Below, one piece after another: positions 44,199 to 56,743 of a stretch of 64,000 nt of DNA. The stretch comes from Viola odorata (taxonomy: Eukaryota; Streptophyta; Magnoliopsida; Malpighiales; Violaceae). The notes under the pieces were generated by a model. The model was not told the origin of the DNA, did not search any database, and saw nothing but the letters and a program-made list of their open reading frames with translations. Both the position numbers and the translations under genes were made by a program. Each line of letters begins with the position of its first letter. The stretch's first letter is position 1. Where the stretch lies: the NCBI GenBank assembly GCA_963691705.1, contig OY829538.1, positions 17,510,443-17,574,442 of the forward strand, written 5' to 3'.

Positions 44199-47100
44199 CT
44201 ATTGAAACAGTTGTTGGATGACAGACTCGGCATTTCCATTGTACTGCGCGAGAAGATTGATTGCCTCAGCCCTGGGCAACGCAAGAAATTCCTGCATTAA
44301 TCAATTCCAAAATGCAAAATACCATACATTAAAATTAAATCAAATGAGCGCTTACTGCTAAAAGATAACTGCAGTTATTGTCAATTGAGAAGTAACAATA
44401 AGAACCTACTGTACTAATCCCACCTATAATGTTGCAATGCTAACAAAACACCATACTGCCTTGAAAATGAGATTTTACCCTATTCTAAGAAGGTTACTAA
44501 GAGTAACTAGGGTTAACTTGAATTACTTGTCTATTTGGAGAGGAGACTCGCGTGTAAGTGTGAGTGTGTGTGAGAGAGATACTAACTGAAGAAAACTGAG
44601 ACTACACCCAAGGAATTCAAAAAGGAATATTTGCAGCACGACAACGAGGAAAAAGCAAAGCTGAACAGCTTACCATTACTTTAACTATTGCATTTTCATC
44701 ACAGCTGCCATCTCTGGATGACGAGTCGGTTGGACTGCTACCATCTTCAGACAACCTAGCACTTGAGGAAATTGTAACTTGGGAGGAGCCCTGGGTGCAG
44801 CTGTCGGCATTTGACTTTGACATGGTGCAAACAGAAAGCAGGGGAGCATCAACTCCTTTCAAAGAATCAATCCTCAGCAGACTCTCAAAGCGATCTTTGC
44901 ACCTTTGAAGTTTAAACCACTCATTATGTGTGTAAAGGGTTGCTCTCATTATCTTCATGAGCTGCGGTTCTTCAATACCAAGCCTCCTACCAATAGCAAC
45001 CTATAGAAGATACCAAATATGATTGATGTGTGAACAGTACCAAAGACAGTGTGCATCAGCAATGAGCAAGGACTAGAGCAATACAAGTTGAAACATGTTT
45101 GATTTAGATAAAAGCTGCAACATGTGACATCTGAACCAATTATGCGGCCTTAACTAGTTAAGCACATCAACATGATACTTCCAACAAAATTTTGGTTCAC
45201 CTCAATTGTGCAATACCTGAAGTGAAGTTGCAAGGGCAGGTAAAGGCAAGCCTTTTCCAAGTTGATCCTCATTGGGTCGGAGAAGCACTGATAAAGTTTC
45301 CTTCAAAGGCTTCAGGAAACTGGGATGACTGTTTGCTAAGGGGCCTAAATGTGCGGAAGCAACACTCAGAGCACTTGAATGATCACCAGAGTTGGCCAAC
45401 TTCAGGAATTCAACCTGAAACGATCCAAGAAATTCAAAAACAGAATCTAGTATAAAGATGAGAATAAAAGCATCAACACCGGTATTATAGCAGAGATGTA
45501 GATCAAGTTTTACCTGCTTCAATTGAAAGAGCAAGATAGGATTCTGTGAAAAAAAGTTTGGATCCAAAGTATTGATTTCTTCCACAACCTCAGAAGCCAT
45601 TCCTCTTCTTGCTAGTTCCTTCATCCCCAGCATAATTTCATATTTATCCTCCTGATTATTCAAATTTGATATATAACACTTCCCCGCACCCTGAAAAAAA
45701 GAATCTATTACAAAATGAATACATTTTAAGATATAATTGTAGATTACCAAGCAGATACCTGTTGATCAATTGACATATTTGTGCTGGTGCCCGTACAGTT
45801 AATCTCTTGCTTACTACATCCACTGAAAGAAACACAAGAAACATAGTCTGGGTCATCCTGCCGACCCCTCCACCGCTTGCGTTTGCTCCTTTCTCCAACA
45901 GTATAGTTTCTGCTTCTCTGGAGAACTTTTGAAATTCCAGCTTCATGCGATTCACTGGTGCTGCAAACTTCAGAATTTCTTGTTGGTTCACTAGCATATC
46001 TCAACTCCACTTCAGTTCCTGGTAAGCCATTCAGATCCAAATTATTTTCAGGTGAGCTGTCCATATTGGCGTCACTGGAAGCTTCACCGTGTGAATGTTT
46101 AATGGTGTCATCGGAGGGGGATGTAAAACCACAATCCACAATGCCTCTATAAACACAATACTCACGAACAAGCTCATCAAGCATGGAAGCATCCACTTTC
46201 ATCCGACACAAATCATTCTGCAAAGACATGCACAATAACAGTGGTATGCTCAAACTCAGAAGTCAGGACAGTCAAAAAAAAATCAACATCAAGTAGGATC
46301 TACCAACACTTGTTTGCACATGCACCAGGAGGACAAATAACACACATACAAAAATTAGGATATACCAACTTGATTAATACAGGCAATGGGAGCACAAGTA
46401 ACACACACAGAAGTATACAGAAAGCATGAACAACTCCACTACTTTACATAAAGCACACAAGTCTGTAAACCACAAGAATTTTAGTCGTTTTAATGAATTG
46501 AGAATAATAATAATAATAGAATCTATTGAAGATTTAAGGAAACCTAAATTGAAAAATTGTGGACACATTGCATTAGCCATTGTCAATCTCATAAACATGC
46601 TAGGAACCATAATTCACACCTCTACGATAAAATAAGACATACGCCATACTAATCTTCCAAACATGCTAGGAACCTGTGTGTAAACACAAGCATAAACGAA
46701 TGCATCGAAAAGAGGAAGAAGAAAAGCATGCTCCATACCTGGAATGCCAGAAATAAATCTCCCTTAGCAAATCTCAAGCTGTCAACCGCCCCTTGTCTTG
46801 TAAGCTCTACAGCATGAGCAAGAGCTTGTATGTCCACCTGGAATTAGATATGAAACATGCAACAGAAATAAGAATATGAGATTGTAAGGGAAATTAACTT
46901 CTTTAAAATTCATGACTTGGTAAATAAACAAAGAGGAAGGTGTAACTTCATGCTTCAGTCATTGAGCTACACTCAGGTGGAGTCTGGCCTTTCACACCCA
47001 AGCAAGATACAAAGATATGATCGAGATTGAAATGAATTTAGAAACATCACCTCGTCAAATGGAGGCGCCTCATAAAAACTCTCCTGTGGTATACCAGGAG

Positions 47101-48737
47101 GGTCACGCTCCTCAAGGAGCAACCTCTTTGTAAGATCTGAAATGGGTGATGAAACTCCTTCATGGAAGCAAAAGGCTTTATGTATGCTGCAACACAAGAC
47201 GGAAAATTACACCACAATCATCAAAGAAAGAATGAGGTCAGAAAACACACAAGCCCTAAACATGAAGCCAGACATGGTAAGTTGAACAAAACTGACCTCG
47301 TCAAGTATCTCAATGTCATGACCAAGACTGGGTCGTAAGCATGTAAATGAGCCCTCAAAACAGATGACATTAATCCAGCAATATCAAACCTCCTCTTCTC
47401 AGACCACTGAAAAAGCACACCATGTTAAATTTTACATCTAAAGTCTTCTCATAAAGTTTCACAAGTATTACCATCAAAAGCGATGGAGAAAATATAATCA
47501 ATGAAAACAAAATAATGTGAAAAAACCATATTGTCTAATTCATCTCAGCTCCATTTTTCCCGACATAAATTTCTTAGTTCAATTATTTTTCTGGTAGAAA
47601 GTGTGGTCGCCCTTGTGTTTGTTGGAAAATTCTCAATTTATGGTAGTATGATTAACTCTGTTTTAAAAAAGAATGTTAAAGTAGGTGCCATCCTGTCTAC
47701 TAAAGAATACTGCTACAAATTCATTTTTGCTAACACCGTTACCATTTGTTATGTGATAGAGGTAGTATATTGTGTTATATTTACTTAATCAGCTTAGTCA
47801 ATCCAGCAGAGAACACTGTATTTAAATTTTAGTAAGCATAATGCGAGTTGATTTTAATTAGAACATACCAGGTATTACTAACACTGCATGGACAGAAGAA
47901 GGGCTTGTCTGTGAAACTACAGTTCACATATGCCAGCAGCTGTTTTATCCTTTAGTAAGGAATTTTTAATTCATAAAAAACTGTCCGATGTCTAAAATAC
48001 TAGTTGTCATACGAAGAAAACCTTAATAGAAAATCTAAAACAAATACTAACAAAGAGCACCCACCTCACTGGCCACAGGAGAATCCAAATCCTCTTTATC
48101 ATATATCAAGGCAAGAAGAACATGCTTGAATTCCTCATATGCTTCCTTAAACACACACACACACACACACAAGTAGCATACATCAGATACCAAACATTAG
48201 CAAGCTACATAAAGAAGAAAAAGACAAAATAGGTATTCACAGCATACCGGATAAGCGTCGAGCGCGCAGGGAGCAAGTGCAGTCCTCAAACATCCAATCG
48301 CACACTCTCTCGCCTCCTCTGTCCCTCTCCTTAGAAGCTCAATAAATTTCTTCATTGATTTAAAACACGAATTTAAATTAAAATAGGCATAAACAAAATA
48401 GAGAATAGCGAAACGAATGAAATATTAAATTCACTCTACGAACCTGTTTTTGCAAGCGGAACAGGACGCGGTGATCGTCGAGGATGAAAGGGGCGTGGAG
48501 ACGAAGGAGATCAAGTCCGGCGTCAATGTCACCGGACTCTAAGCACCGTCTGATCTGGAGAATGATTAAACGTGAATGATACGATGAGGACGAAACAGAT
48601 GATGATGGTGAGGATGGTGACAGCGACGGAGATGGCGGCGATGAAGAGGGGGAGCAGTCCTCGATTAGGTTTTCAGCTTTCGCGAAGTCTATGATGAGGG
48701 AGTCTAATATTTCCCAGTTAACAGGGGTCGAGTCCAT
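44199..48737 (-). CDS. CTLH/CRA-domain protein, 11 exons, 691 aa
   Basis: Exons on the minus strand: 48737-48444, 48349-48248, 48145-48065, 47406-47297, 47186-47051, 46837-46739, 46217-45759, 45690-45514, 45414-45217, 45000-44674, 44291-44199. All borders are GT-AG and the 692-codon frame is unbroken. Residues 60-120 or so (HSRLIILQIRRCLESGDIDA, then HAPFILDDHRVLFRLQKQ) match the CTLH motif; the CRA-like region follows through exons 2-5. CTLH/CRA proteins include RanBPM and GID/CTLH ubiquitin-ligase subunits, which act as scaffolds. No LisH or SPRY domain is evident, so this is a separate plant member. Exon 7 is a low-complexity insert with a basic stretch (SKRKRWRGRQ) that could be a nuclear signal. 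The last exon ends in a UBA-like helix (YNGNAESVIQQLF). MDSTPVNWEIL is the preferred start; the frame stays open upstream without support. Function is inferred from the domain only. Confidence 0.85.
48150..48171. repeat. (AC)n tract next to a splice acceptor
   Basis: About ten AC units in intron 2 of the CTLH/CRA gene. In the sense direction this is (GT)n immediately followed by TTTAAG and exon 3. Confidence 0.9.
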
Positions 48738-49069
48738 GGATAGGCAGGCGAGTTTGGTAAGTTTTCTCCGGAAAAAAATGTCTTTTGAGGGGAGAAAGTG
48801 AAGGAAAATCTGTTTGCTCTGTGAGGAAGGCGTCGATCCGAGGTAAACAAACTGTGCTTGGATATTTGAGGAATATATAGGTGCCACGTGGTGGGTAAAT
48901 AAAACACACGTGAAGGTTTTACAAGCTCGGGGTATGATCATGTAACCGGGGCTGCGAATTTAGTTGTTAACTTTTAGTTTTACCATTGGTACGGAATGTA
49001 CCGATACAAGTTCCGATCAAAATATCATTATCCGTTGATATTGCGGTATTATATTATTTTTCTTATATA
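48738..49069. other. Promoter region of the CTLH/CRA gene
   Basis: Sense-strand sequence upstream of the start codon. A CACGTG-type motif (GCCACGTGGTG on the plus strand at about 48892) is a candidate bZIP/bHLH site. Beyond 48,985 the sequence has CGATAC/TATTGCGG motifs of an old DNA transposon that continues after the MITEs near 50,510. Confidence 0.4.
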
Positions 49070-49293
49070 CTACTTCTTTTGTCCATAATTAAGTGTCCTA
49101 AAAATTTTGAGCACGCATTTCAAAAAAATCGGATAACTCACTATTTGACTCTAAAAAATTCCGTATTTTTTTTCGAACGTACGTTAATTCCAAAAAAAAA
49201 TTATGAACAAAATTGTCTCAAATAGTGAGTCATTCGGCTTCTTTGAAATGCGTGTCCAAAAATTTTAGGATATTTAATTGTGGACGGAGGGAG
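49070..49293. mobile_element. Mariner MITE of the 20497 subfamily
   Basis: A 224-bp element with TA on both sides (49068-49069, 49294-49295) and ends CTACTTCTTTTGTCC and CTCCCTCCGTCC (complement). It shares the TCACTATTTGACTC and TTCCGTATTTTTTTTCGAAC blocks and the central CGAACGTACGTTAA with the elements at 1377 and 20497. Confidence 0.8.
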
Positions 49294-49337
49294 TATAATA
49301 CATATAAGCATTTCCAAGATAATAATGATGTTTTTTT

Positions 49338-50507
49338 ATGCCTTGTTTGTTAGGGGGAAATGATTTCCTCTTATTTTTCAATGTTTATTAGTGAAAAATA
49401 TGAGACACAAGAAAATAAATCATTTTCCATGAAAAATGAGAGAAATCAATTTCCCCTCATTAGTGAGTAGAATTTTTTTCCTGTCTCTCTCCTTCTCCTC
49501 TCTCTCTTAATTTTTTTTTTATAAACAAATTCAATTTTCTTACTCACTCTATATAATGAACAAAATAAATTAAAAACTATGACAAAATAATCTCAATTTT
49601 AAGATAAATAATTTTATATCCACTTTTCTTATTTTCTTTAATTTTAAAAAAATTAATTTTATACTTTTCATGGGATCACTCATGGTTTTCTTCTTCAAAG
49701 CATGAAAAAATTATGACCATGAACTATTCAAAATTATTTAAATATATTTTGAATTAATTTAGAAATTTCATAACTATTCTTATAATTAATATTAAATCAT
49801 TGATGTTTGACCAAAATAAAATTAAATCATTAATGTTGAAATAAATATATAAACTTAAATAATTTATGTTATCATTTGAACTTTACTTATTTAATTAATA
49901 ATCATTAATTATTTTATTTTGATCCAGTTGATTATTTTTTATTTTTCTTGTGGGTATTAACAATTAAGATTGCCACTTCAAAAAAGAGAAGAACGAAGAG
50001 GCCGACAATTTTTTCTAATGAAAAAAATTAAAATGAGTATAAGACTAATTAGATTTTATTTATTTTTTATTATTGATCAATATACTATATCCTTTACAAA
50101 TCAAAATATATACGGAAATATTTGAAATTGTAGCTCTGGTATTTTAAGAACTACTAAGAATAAGTTATAATTTTTGATACGGAAATATTTGAAATTGTAG
50201 CTCTGGTATTTTAGGAACTACTAAGAATAAGTTATAATTTTAAGTGTAAAAAATATAAGGATGAGAGTGTGAATAATCCCAGCTTTAAATGAAATGTGTA
50301 TAACTTTTTTTCTCATAAATTTAAAAAAAAATGATATTGTATAAAAATACAGGAAAATAACTTACTTTTCCGTTGCTTCCAAATACTAGAAAATATTTTC
50401 TAGTTGAACAACTAAACAGTAGAAAATAATAATTCATTTTCCAGGAAAATAGATTCCACAGAAAATATTTTTTTAAAACAAGTTATTTTTTTAAAACAAA
50501 CGAAGCG
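49338..50507. mobile_element. TIR element with a tandem repeat inside
   Basis: The left end (TGCCTTGTTTGTTAGGGGGA) and the complement of the right end (CGCTTCGTTTGTTTTAAA) are similar, and GGAAAATGATTTCC-like blocks occur in inverted order further in. The boundaries are approximate and no clear target duplication is seen. It contains a direct 67-bp duplication starting TACGGAAATATTTGAAATTG at 50111 and 50178. There is no coding sequence. Confidence 0.5.
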
Positions 50508-50649
50508 TATTGGGATGAAACATATTATGCATATCAACCGATATAACAAATATGGACCGAGAAAAATCGAAATAGTACAATATATATTTTATTTTTAGTA
50601 TTGGGATGAGATGAGACGTAGCGATTATATCGCCCCATATAATATGAGA

Positions 50650-52161
50650 TTAATAACATTGAATTAAGGGGGTGACCGAGGAATGTAGAGGTTTCAAAAT
50701 GTGGGTAGGTTGGGATTTTGACGTGGAACAAAAGACCAATCAGTGTAAAAGTGTGGGACATAATTGAAGAGCAGCCTGGCCAAGCCCGTGCGTTCCTAAT
50801 CCTCCAATCATTGTGTTCCATGATACTACATCTTTGACAGTCATGGTAGAGAACGGAATGAGCGGAATCAACGCAGCCACATTTGAAGTACATTTGAATC
50901 AACGCATTCCAAGCTGGAAGTGATGAGAATAGGTGGTTTCTCCTAATATAGGCATGCATTTGTTTCCCACGTTTCAAATCACACACCGGAAGAACTGTGG
51001 ATATCAATGTTCGATCATACTCTATACCGAATCTTTGCATTTCAGTAAAACACTCAACCGCCAGTAACCCCAAGCCTAGTTCAGCATATCCAAGAATCAT
51101 GGCATTCCATGTGACAACATCAGATTTGTCTGTCAATCCGAATGCATTTCCTTCCAGCGTCCTTGATTTTACCACATTGAGCATACATTGCCAACAAACC
51201 AGCACCAGCCGAGCTATAAAAAACAGAAGTATCTCATGCCTTAATCCCATAACCATGGATTTCTTTACCAATCATCAAAGCACCAAGGTTACGACACGAG
51301 ACAACTAAGCGGAAAGGCAATCCCTATCAGGATAAATGGTTCCTCCACTAACCATATCCTTAAAAGTCTTCGATGATGTTTCATGCTTCCCTACCTGTGA
51401 ATAACCCGAGATCAAAATTGTCCAAGAAATGATGTTAGGCTCTTTAATATCTTCGAAAGTTTTAAATGCATCACTGCAACGCCCCATTCGAAAATAACAA
51501 TCCATCAGCATATTCCACGTAGCGACATCAGGCTCAAAACCATCCACTCTCAATTCTCTCAAAACCTCCACAGCACAATCTGGCTTCCCATTACACAAAT
51601 ACCCTGAAATCATCAAATTCCACGACACCAAATCTCTGTTTACTGACTCCTCCAAAACCCGCCTAGCACTCCTAATACACCCACATTTTGCATACATATC
51701 AATCAAAGAATTGCAAACGTGTAAATTAGACTCGCACCCACTGACAATCGCATCTTTATGTACCCAAACCCCTCCTTCCAGCCACGTTAGACGCGTGCAC
51801 ACGGATAAAACTTTCTGGAAAACAAAGGCGTCAGGAAAAACCCCTCGGATGTTTCATCGAACCATATTCACGTATGCATGTATTATACATTCCGTGTCTC
51901 AAGTAGGAGGTAAAAATGGAAGTCCAAGTGAAGACATTTGGGAGCGGCAATTTGACGAACAGTTTGTGGGCAGCCGGAAAGTTGTCACAATCTGCATAAC
52001 TTTGGATGAGTTTTGTGACTATGAAAGGGTTGTCATGCAAGCCAGCAATGATGATTTGTAGTTGAAGATGGAGTTGCAGCATTGTTCAAGTTAAAAAACA
52101 AGATTGGTAAGAGAGTAGGCTGGGATTTGAGAGGTTGAGGAAAAAGCTCCTTATTTGCCAT
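50650..52161 (-). pseudogene. PLS-type pentatricopeptide repeat (PPR) pseudogene
   Basis: PPR proteins of this class bind organellar RNA, often for C-to-U editing. The frame starts at the ATG at 52161 (MANKELFPQPLKSQP), shifts near 52,075, and continues with repeats such as NVFTWTSIFTSYLRHGMYNT. After a break near 51,830 it resumes with NLHVCNSLIDMYAKCGCIRS, DLVSWNLMISGYLCNGKPDC, DVATWNMLMDCYFRMGRCSD and NIISWTILISGYSQVGKHET. A further break at about 51,305 leads to DVVTWNAMILGYAELGLGLL and AWNALIQMYFKCGCVDSAHS. After that the frame is lost again and the protein ends well before any E or DYW domain. At least four frame changes and several stops make it a pseudogene. It lies about 600 bp upstream of the next gene's stop, with its own 5' end facing that gene. 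Confidence 0.85.
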
Positions 52162-52757
52162 AAACTCAGCTGGTTTTGAGACTGTTGAGAAATTAGAGAT
52201 TTGGCGGGAATTTAAACTGTTGAAATTGGATGAGACCCACTTAAAATCAAAACTAATAATTAATATCAGCTGGTTTATAAATTCTGTCGTAAGATGTGAC
52301 TTAAAGAAAAAAATTACGAAAATAATAAATAAATAAATCATTCGTTGTCTTCTTGGCTCTTTACCGAAAAGAAGATGACTCTCCTAGCATAGACTCGAAT
52401 GGAGCTAACTATGCCAGGATAGTCATCTCCCTTTGAAAAAATTGAATATACTCCCAAATTGTTAATATGCAAAAACTTGTATGGATGATTTGATTTGACA
52501 CTTTCACGAAAATAAAAATAATTGGTTCTACTCTTGCGTAGGGAGAGTAAGGGAATATATCTCTTATTGCATTAACAATAACAAATAACTATTGTTACAA
52601 CATGTTAAATTTGTGCATCTCAAGAGATCCATGAAGGGCCTCATGAAAAAATAGTGATCAACGCAAAATAATCTGCCTGTGACATCTTACTTATAGATGC
52701 AGATTTGCCAAAATGGAAGAATCTGCAAGTGATGAATGCATTAGGAGATTTCAGTTT
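52162..52757. other. Intergenic, 3' of MAP1D
   Basis: No gene recognised. It should contain the MAP1D 3' UTR and the former promoter of the PPR pseudogene. Confidence 0.4.
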
Positions 52758-55700
52758 CTAACACTCTGTAAGTATCTCTGCTCCATCTTTAGTTATCAGA
52801 ATGGTGTGCTCGAACTGTGCCGATAGGCTTCCATCTTCGGTAACAACTGTCCAGTTATCGTCCCACATTACAGGATTACAGCTTCCAATTGTCAGCATTG
52901 GCTCTGCACGAATTTATGATGCCATCCAATGGTAAAAATCAGTTAGCGGTTATTACATTACATCACAGCTAGGAACTAAAAAAAAGTCAAGCCAATGCAA
53001 AGGTTACAACAAATAGTCAGGTCAAATGATCTTTGCATTAAGATTGATCACAAATTTTGGCAGGGCTTTTTTGCACATTCCAAAGAACTTTATTCCAAAC
53101 AGGAAAAAAAAGAGCGAACAAATAACAAGAAATCTTTTATCTGCAAAACATTGAGAAAAGGCCACGACTACTTTAAATTTAATAATTTCTTCCTTTTCTT
53201 TTGAACAGCAACATTGTCATGTTCACTTTCATTGAAAAGGTTAATTACACTGGGCCGTCGATATTACAGTCATAACAACTAGTCAGTATCATGAGGTAAA
53301 TGTCAGGAAATAAATACCAATGGTGAAGGTCTGATTCAGTATCATGCGCCCACTGTCATTGTTCCCTGAAATGAACATGTGATAATTAGTTACAGTGTAA
53401 CACTACTTTATGCAAGGGAGAAAAGAAGAATATGCATAAATTTGCAGTCTCAGTCATTACAACACAGTAAGGAGTACAATTAGGTGCTTCACAACATTCA
53501 TCACATGCAAGTCTTATAATAGTGGAATTGGTCACTGACTATTCACCACCATTTTATTCAGCCAAATCTCAGTTTAAGCAGAATGTAAATAATAGTAGCT
53601 GATAATAAAAATGGTACATATGATCACCTAATGAATGATGCGTGAATGCTAAGCAGCATAGTTCATAATCAAAACTATGGCATACAGTAACAAGCAAAAA
53701 AGACAACAAAGTAATAAGTTTTGAGTGAGTACTGTGGTGCATAACAACTGGTTCAGCATGGAAAACACGTCCAACACCGTGGCCAACAAACTCCCGGACA
53801 ACACCATAACGGTATTTATCTGCATGACCACTTGGGAGAGACAATATGAGTAAGCAAAAAATCAATATATAAAATATGTTTGATGCAACAGAAGACGAAA
53901 CATGATTCTTCAATCTCAACCATCTGGAAAAAAATCTCAAATTACTTGAAAAAGACAGTGGAAACGGTTTCAAGTTCTTCTAGTCATTGAATTTCTAAAA
54001 TATCATTAGAATTTCGCAAGATATTTAACTTGATTGATGAGACGAGGAAGAAGATGATAAAACTTGAAGCGCACAAAATGTAAAAGCAACATGAAAATCT
54101 GATGTCCAAAAACGGATACATCTTTCCTGCTACTCAGTTTGGCAGAACAGGAAATAAATGAAACTACATAATAGAGATCACTAGAGCAGGTGTCTTACTG
54201 AATTGTTTTGCCAATTTTCTTGAACTCCACTCCTGGTGCACACATTGATATTGCTTTATCTAGGCAATCTTTTGTTACCTACAGGAAGATCCAACACCGA
54301 TTTACAAAGCAACTTCAGACGTCAAACAACAGATCTTAGAGACAGCAAGAAGCTAACAGTGACAAAAATGCAAACAATCCAAAGATAGGCTCAATTTAAC
54401 CAACTTAGCAAATACCAGCTAGGTAGAGGGTCATATTCAGTTATTCAAGCTCTAGACCACATAAGATGAGCATCAATTACAAATCTACTGAGCATGAGAT
54501 GAGAATCAATCAGAGTTTATCCTAAGTAACTACAAGCAAGAGAGACAAAATGATCTGTGACCACGCAAATAGTGGAACATGACACCATAGCATCCAAAAA
54601 CTAAAGAAAAATTGAACTTCATGGAATACAAGAGCATAAATTAACATGTATCATGATCACTAAATAGGATCCCTGTCAATGTCATTGTACAGAACTTGAG
54701 GCAGATACAAAAAATGAGAAAAATTCTGTGATGACACAAGAGATGCATGAGATTATCAAGTAAGCTGAAAAAGCGTCCAAAACATAGGTCTTTACCTCAT
54801 TTTAAATTTGAAAAATGATCTCAAATATCTAAGGTTGAAAATTTTAATCCCAGTTCATGATTGCACTTAGCCCATTCAAGCATACAACACTCACCCAACA
54901 CCCCTCCCCCTCTCATTTTTTATGAGTACTAAAATGGCATATAAGCAATCAAAGTAAGAATTCCATCCAAGACAATTTTTAGCTCTTAAAAACTGGTGAA
55001 ACAAGAGTGCTCTTGATTCATAAGTATGAAGGAAATGCATCAACTGGTGTGCTGCAGACTTACTCTAACAAATTTTTACCTGAACCAGATTTCTGGCTTC
55101 ATCATCAACATCTCCACAGAAGAAAGTTGCTGATGTATCACCATGATAACCCTGTGTATCAGCTCACTTTAATAAACACCAGCAACATATATTGTGGCAA
55201 TGAGTTGTGCAAGAAAAATAGTAAAACGTGTACATGCCAAACAATGAGCTCTCCACACTCTGACCAGTTCACTGCATACATGATGTGAAAAAAAAGAGAA
55301 CATAGAAAGATACTTACATTTAGATAAACCGTTACATCTATATTGATTATATCACACATATATTGTGGCAATGAGTTGTGCAAGAAAAACAGTAAAACAT
55401 GAACATGCCAAACAATGAGCTCTCACACTCTGACTAGTTCACTTGCATACATGATGTGGAAAAAAAAACATAAAAAGATACTTACATTTAGATAAACCGT
55501 GACATCTATATTGATTATATCACCATCCTGCAAACAAAAGCATTCGCAAGTGATGCTCACTCACTGAAGAAAGAATAGCCTAGCTTCAATGGATGAAGCA
55601 TAATAAGAACTGAAAAGAAAGTACCTCAAGTGCACTAGAATCTGGTATCCCATGGCAAATGCACTCGTTGACTGATGTGCAGACACTTTTAGGAAAGCCA

Positions 55701-56743
55701 CCATAACCAAGAGGTGAGGGATATGCTCCATTATCAATTATCATCTGGTGAACAGCTTGATCAATTTCGTCTGTTTTTATGCCTGGCTGCCAGCAAAAGC
55801 AGGAATTAGACCATTTTTATTGAAACTGGAAGAAAGCATTAGATGAACATTCTATATTTAAGGAAATGTTAACACTTTTCTGTCTAGTCATTCTTGTAAA
55901 CTAGTGATTAGCATAATGGATGTCCCTCAGAAAAGCCAAAAGAATCCCTATGTTACCTTGAGTAGAGTCCCCGCATATTCAAGAACCTGTGCTGCAAGCC
56001 TTCCAGAAGCTCTCATGCATTCTATCCCTTTTTCATCATGTACTTCAGCCCCGGTTGCTATTCCAGGAGGTTTCCAGGAACTGACATATGGAGGCTTTAC
56101 TATATGATCTGGAACAGGCCGACAAGGAGATACTTTCCCTGGTCTTAGACGCTTACGCTGTCCATTTTGCCCTTCATCTACATTTCTGCTAATTTCAAAG
56201 TGAATCCATCAAATGTGTCAATGAGACTGAGAGTTCATGAACACAATAGCATAACATGGATCACTTAACAAATGCAGGCACTTCACTAGAGTGTTATGAG
56301 AGGTACCTTCTGTTAAAGAGAAGATCCGCTATGCCAGAAAACGTCCTAGATAACTGCACAGTTGCATGTTTTCTTCCTGTTTATGGAATTGAAAAGAGCC
56401 AGAAAATAAGAACATCACTATATTTCATATGCCTAAAAAGCAGTTATCTTTATACATTAACAACGCTAACCGTCACAAATTCCCATTTTTTACAGAATCG
56501 GAGAAACTGCATAGAATTGAACCAAAAGTAACATCATTCTTCGTTCTTACCAAAAACTAAACTAAACTAAACTAAACTAGACTAAACCATGATAAAGAGA
56601 AAATAGGAAGAGAGAGTGATGGGAGTGGAGACTCTACCTGGGTTATGGCGACATAGCTGATAAAGAGGGTGCTTGGACTGAACATAAGTATTGCCCAGGA
56701 AAGAAGAGACGAGCCTTGGTTGCAGAGAGGAAGCGCCTACCAT
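52758..56743 (-). CDS. MAP1D: Organellar methionine aminopeptidase 1D, 10 exons, 351 aa
   Basis: Removes the N-terminal methionine of proteins made in plastids and mitochondria. Exons: 56743-56638, 56376-56307, 56188-55957, 55786-55625, 55527-55486, 55151-55080, 54278-54199, 53830-53733, 53365-53318, 52903-52758, all GT-AG and in phase (352 codons with stop). The first 60 or so residues are Ser/Arg-rich without acidic residues, as in a transit peptide. The type I MetAP fold follows with all metal ligands: D198 (NIDVT), D209 (HGDTS), H272 (GHGVG), E304 (TIEPML), E335 (QFEHT). The substrate-binding histidines H181 (ICHGIPD) and H279 (VFHAEP) are also present. The C-terminus ([20 protein letters not shown]) fits the MAP1D subgroup better than MAP1B/1C, from memory. 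Exon 3 has a TAGCAG tandem acceptor that could add or omit one residue. A 171-bp tandem duplication covers most of exon 5 and part of the following intron. Confidence 0.9.
55185..55526 (-). repeat. Tandem duplication of MAP1D exon 5 and flanking intron
   Basis: Two direct copies (55185-55355 and 55356-55526) with scattered differences. Both contain most of exon 5 with its GTAAGT donor. Only the upstream copy in gene orientation (55527-55486) keeps the intact acceptor (TTTGCAG); in the other the acceptor region is replaced by intron sequence, so it should be skipped. Confidence 0.88.
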
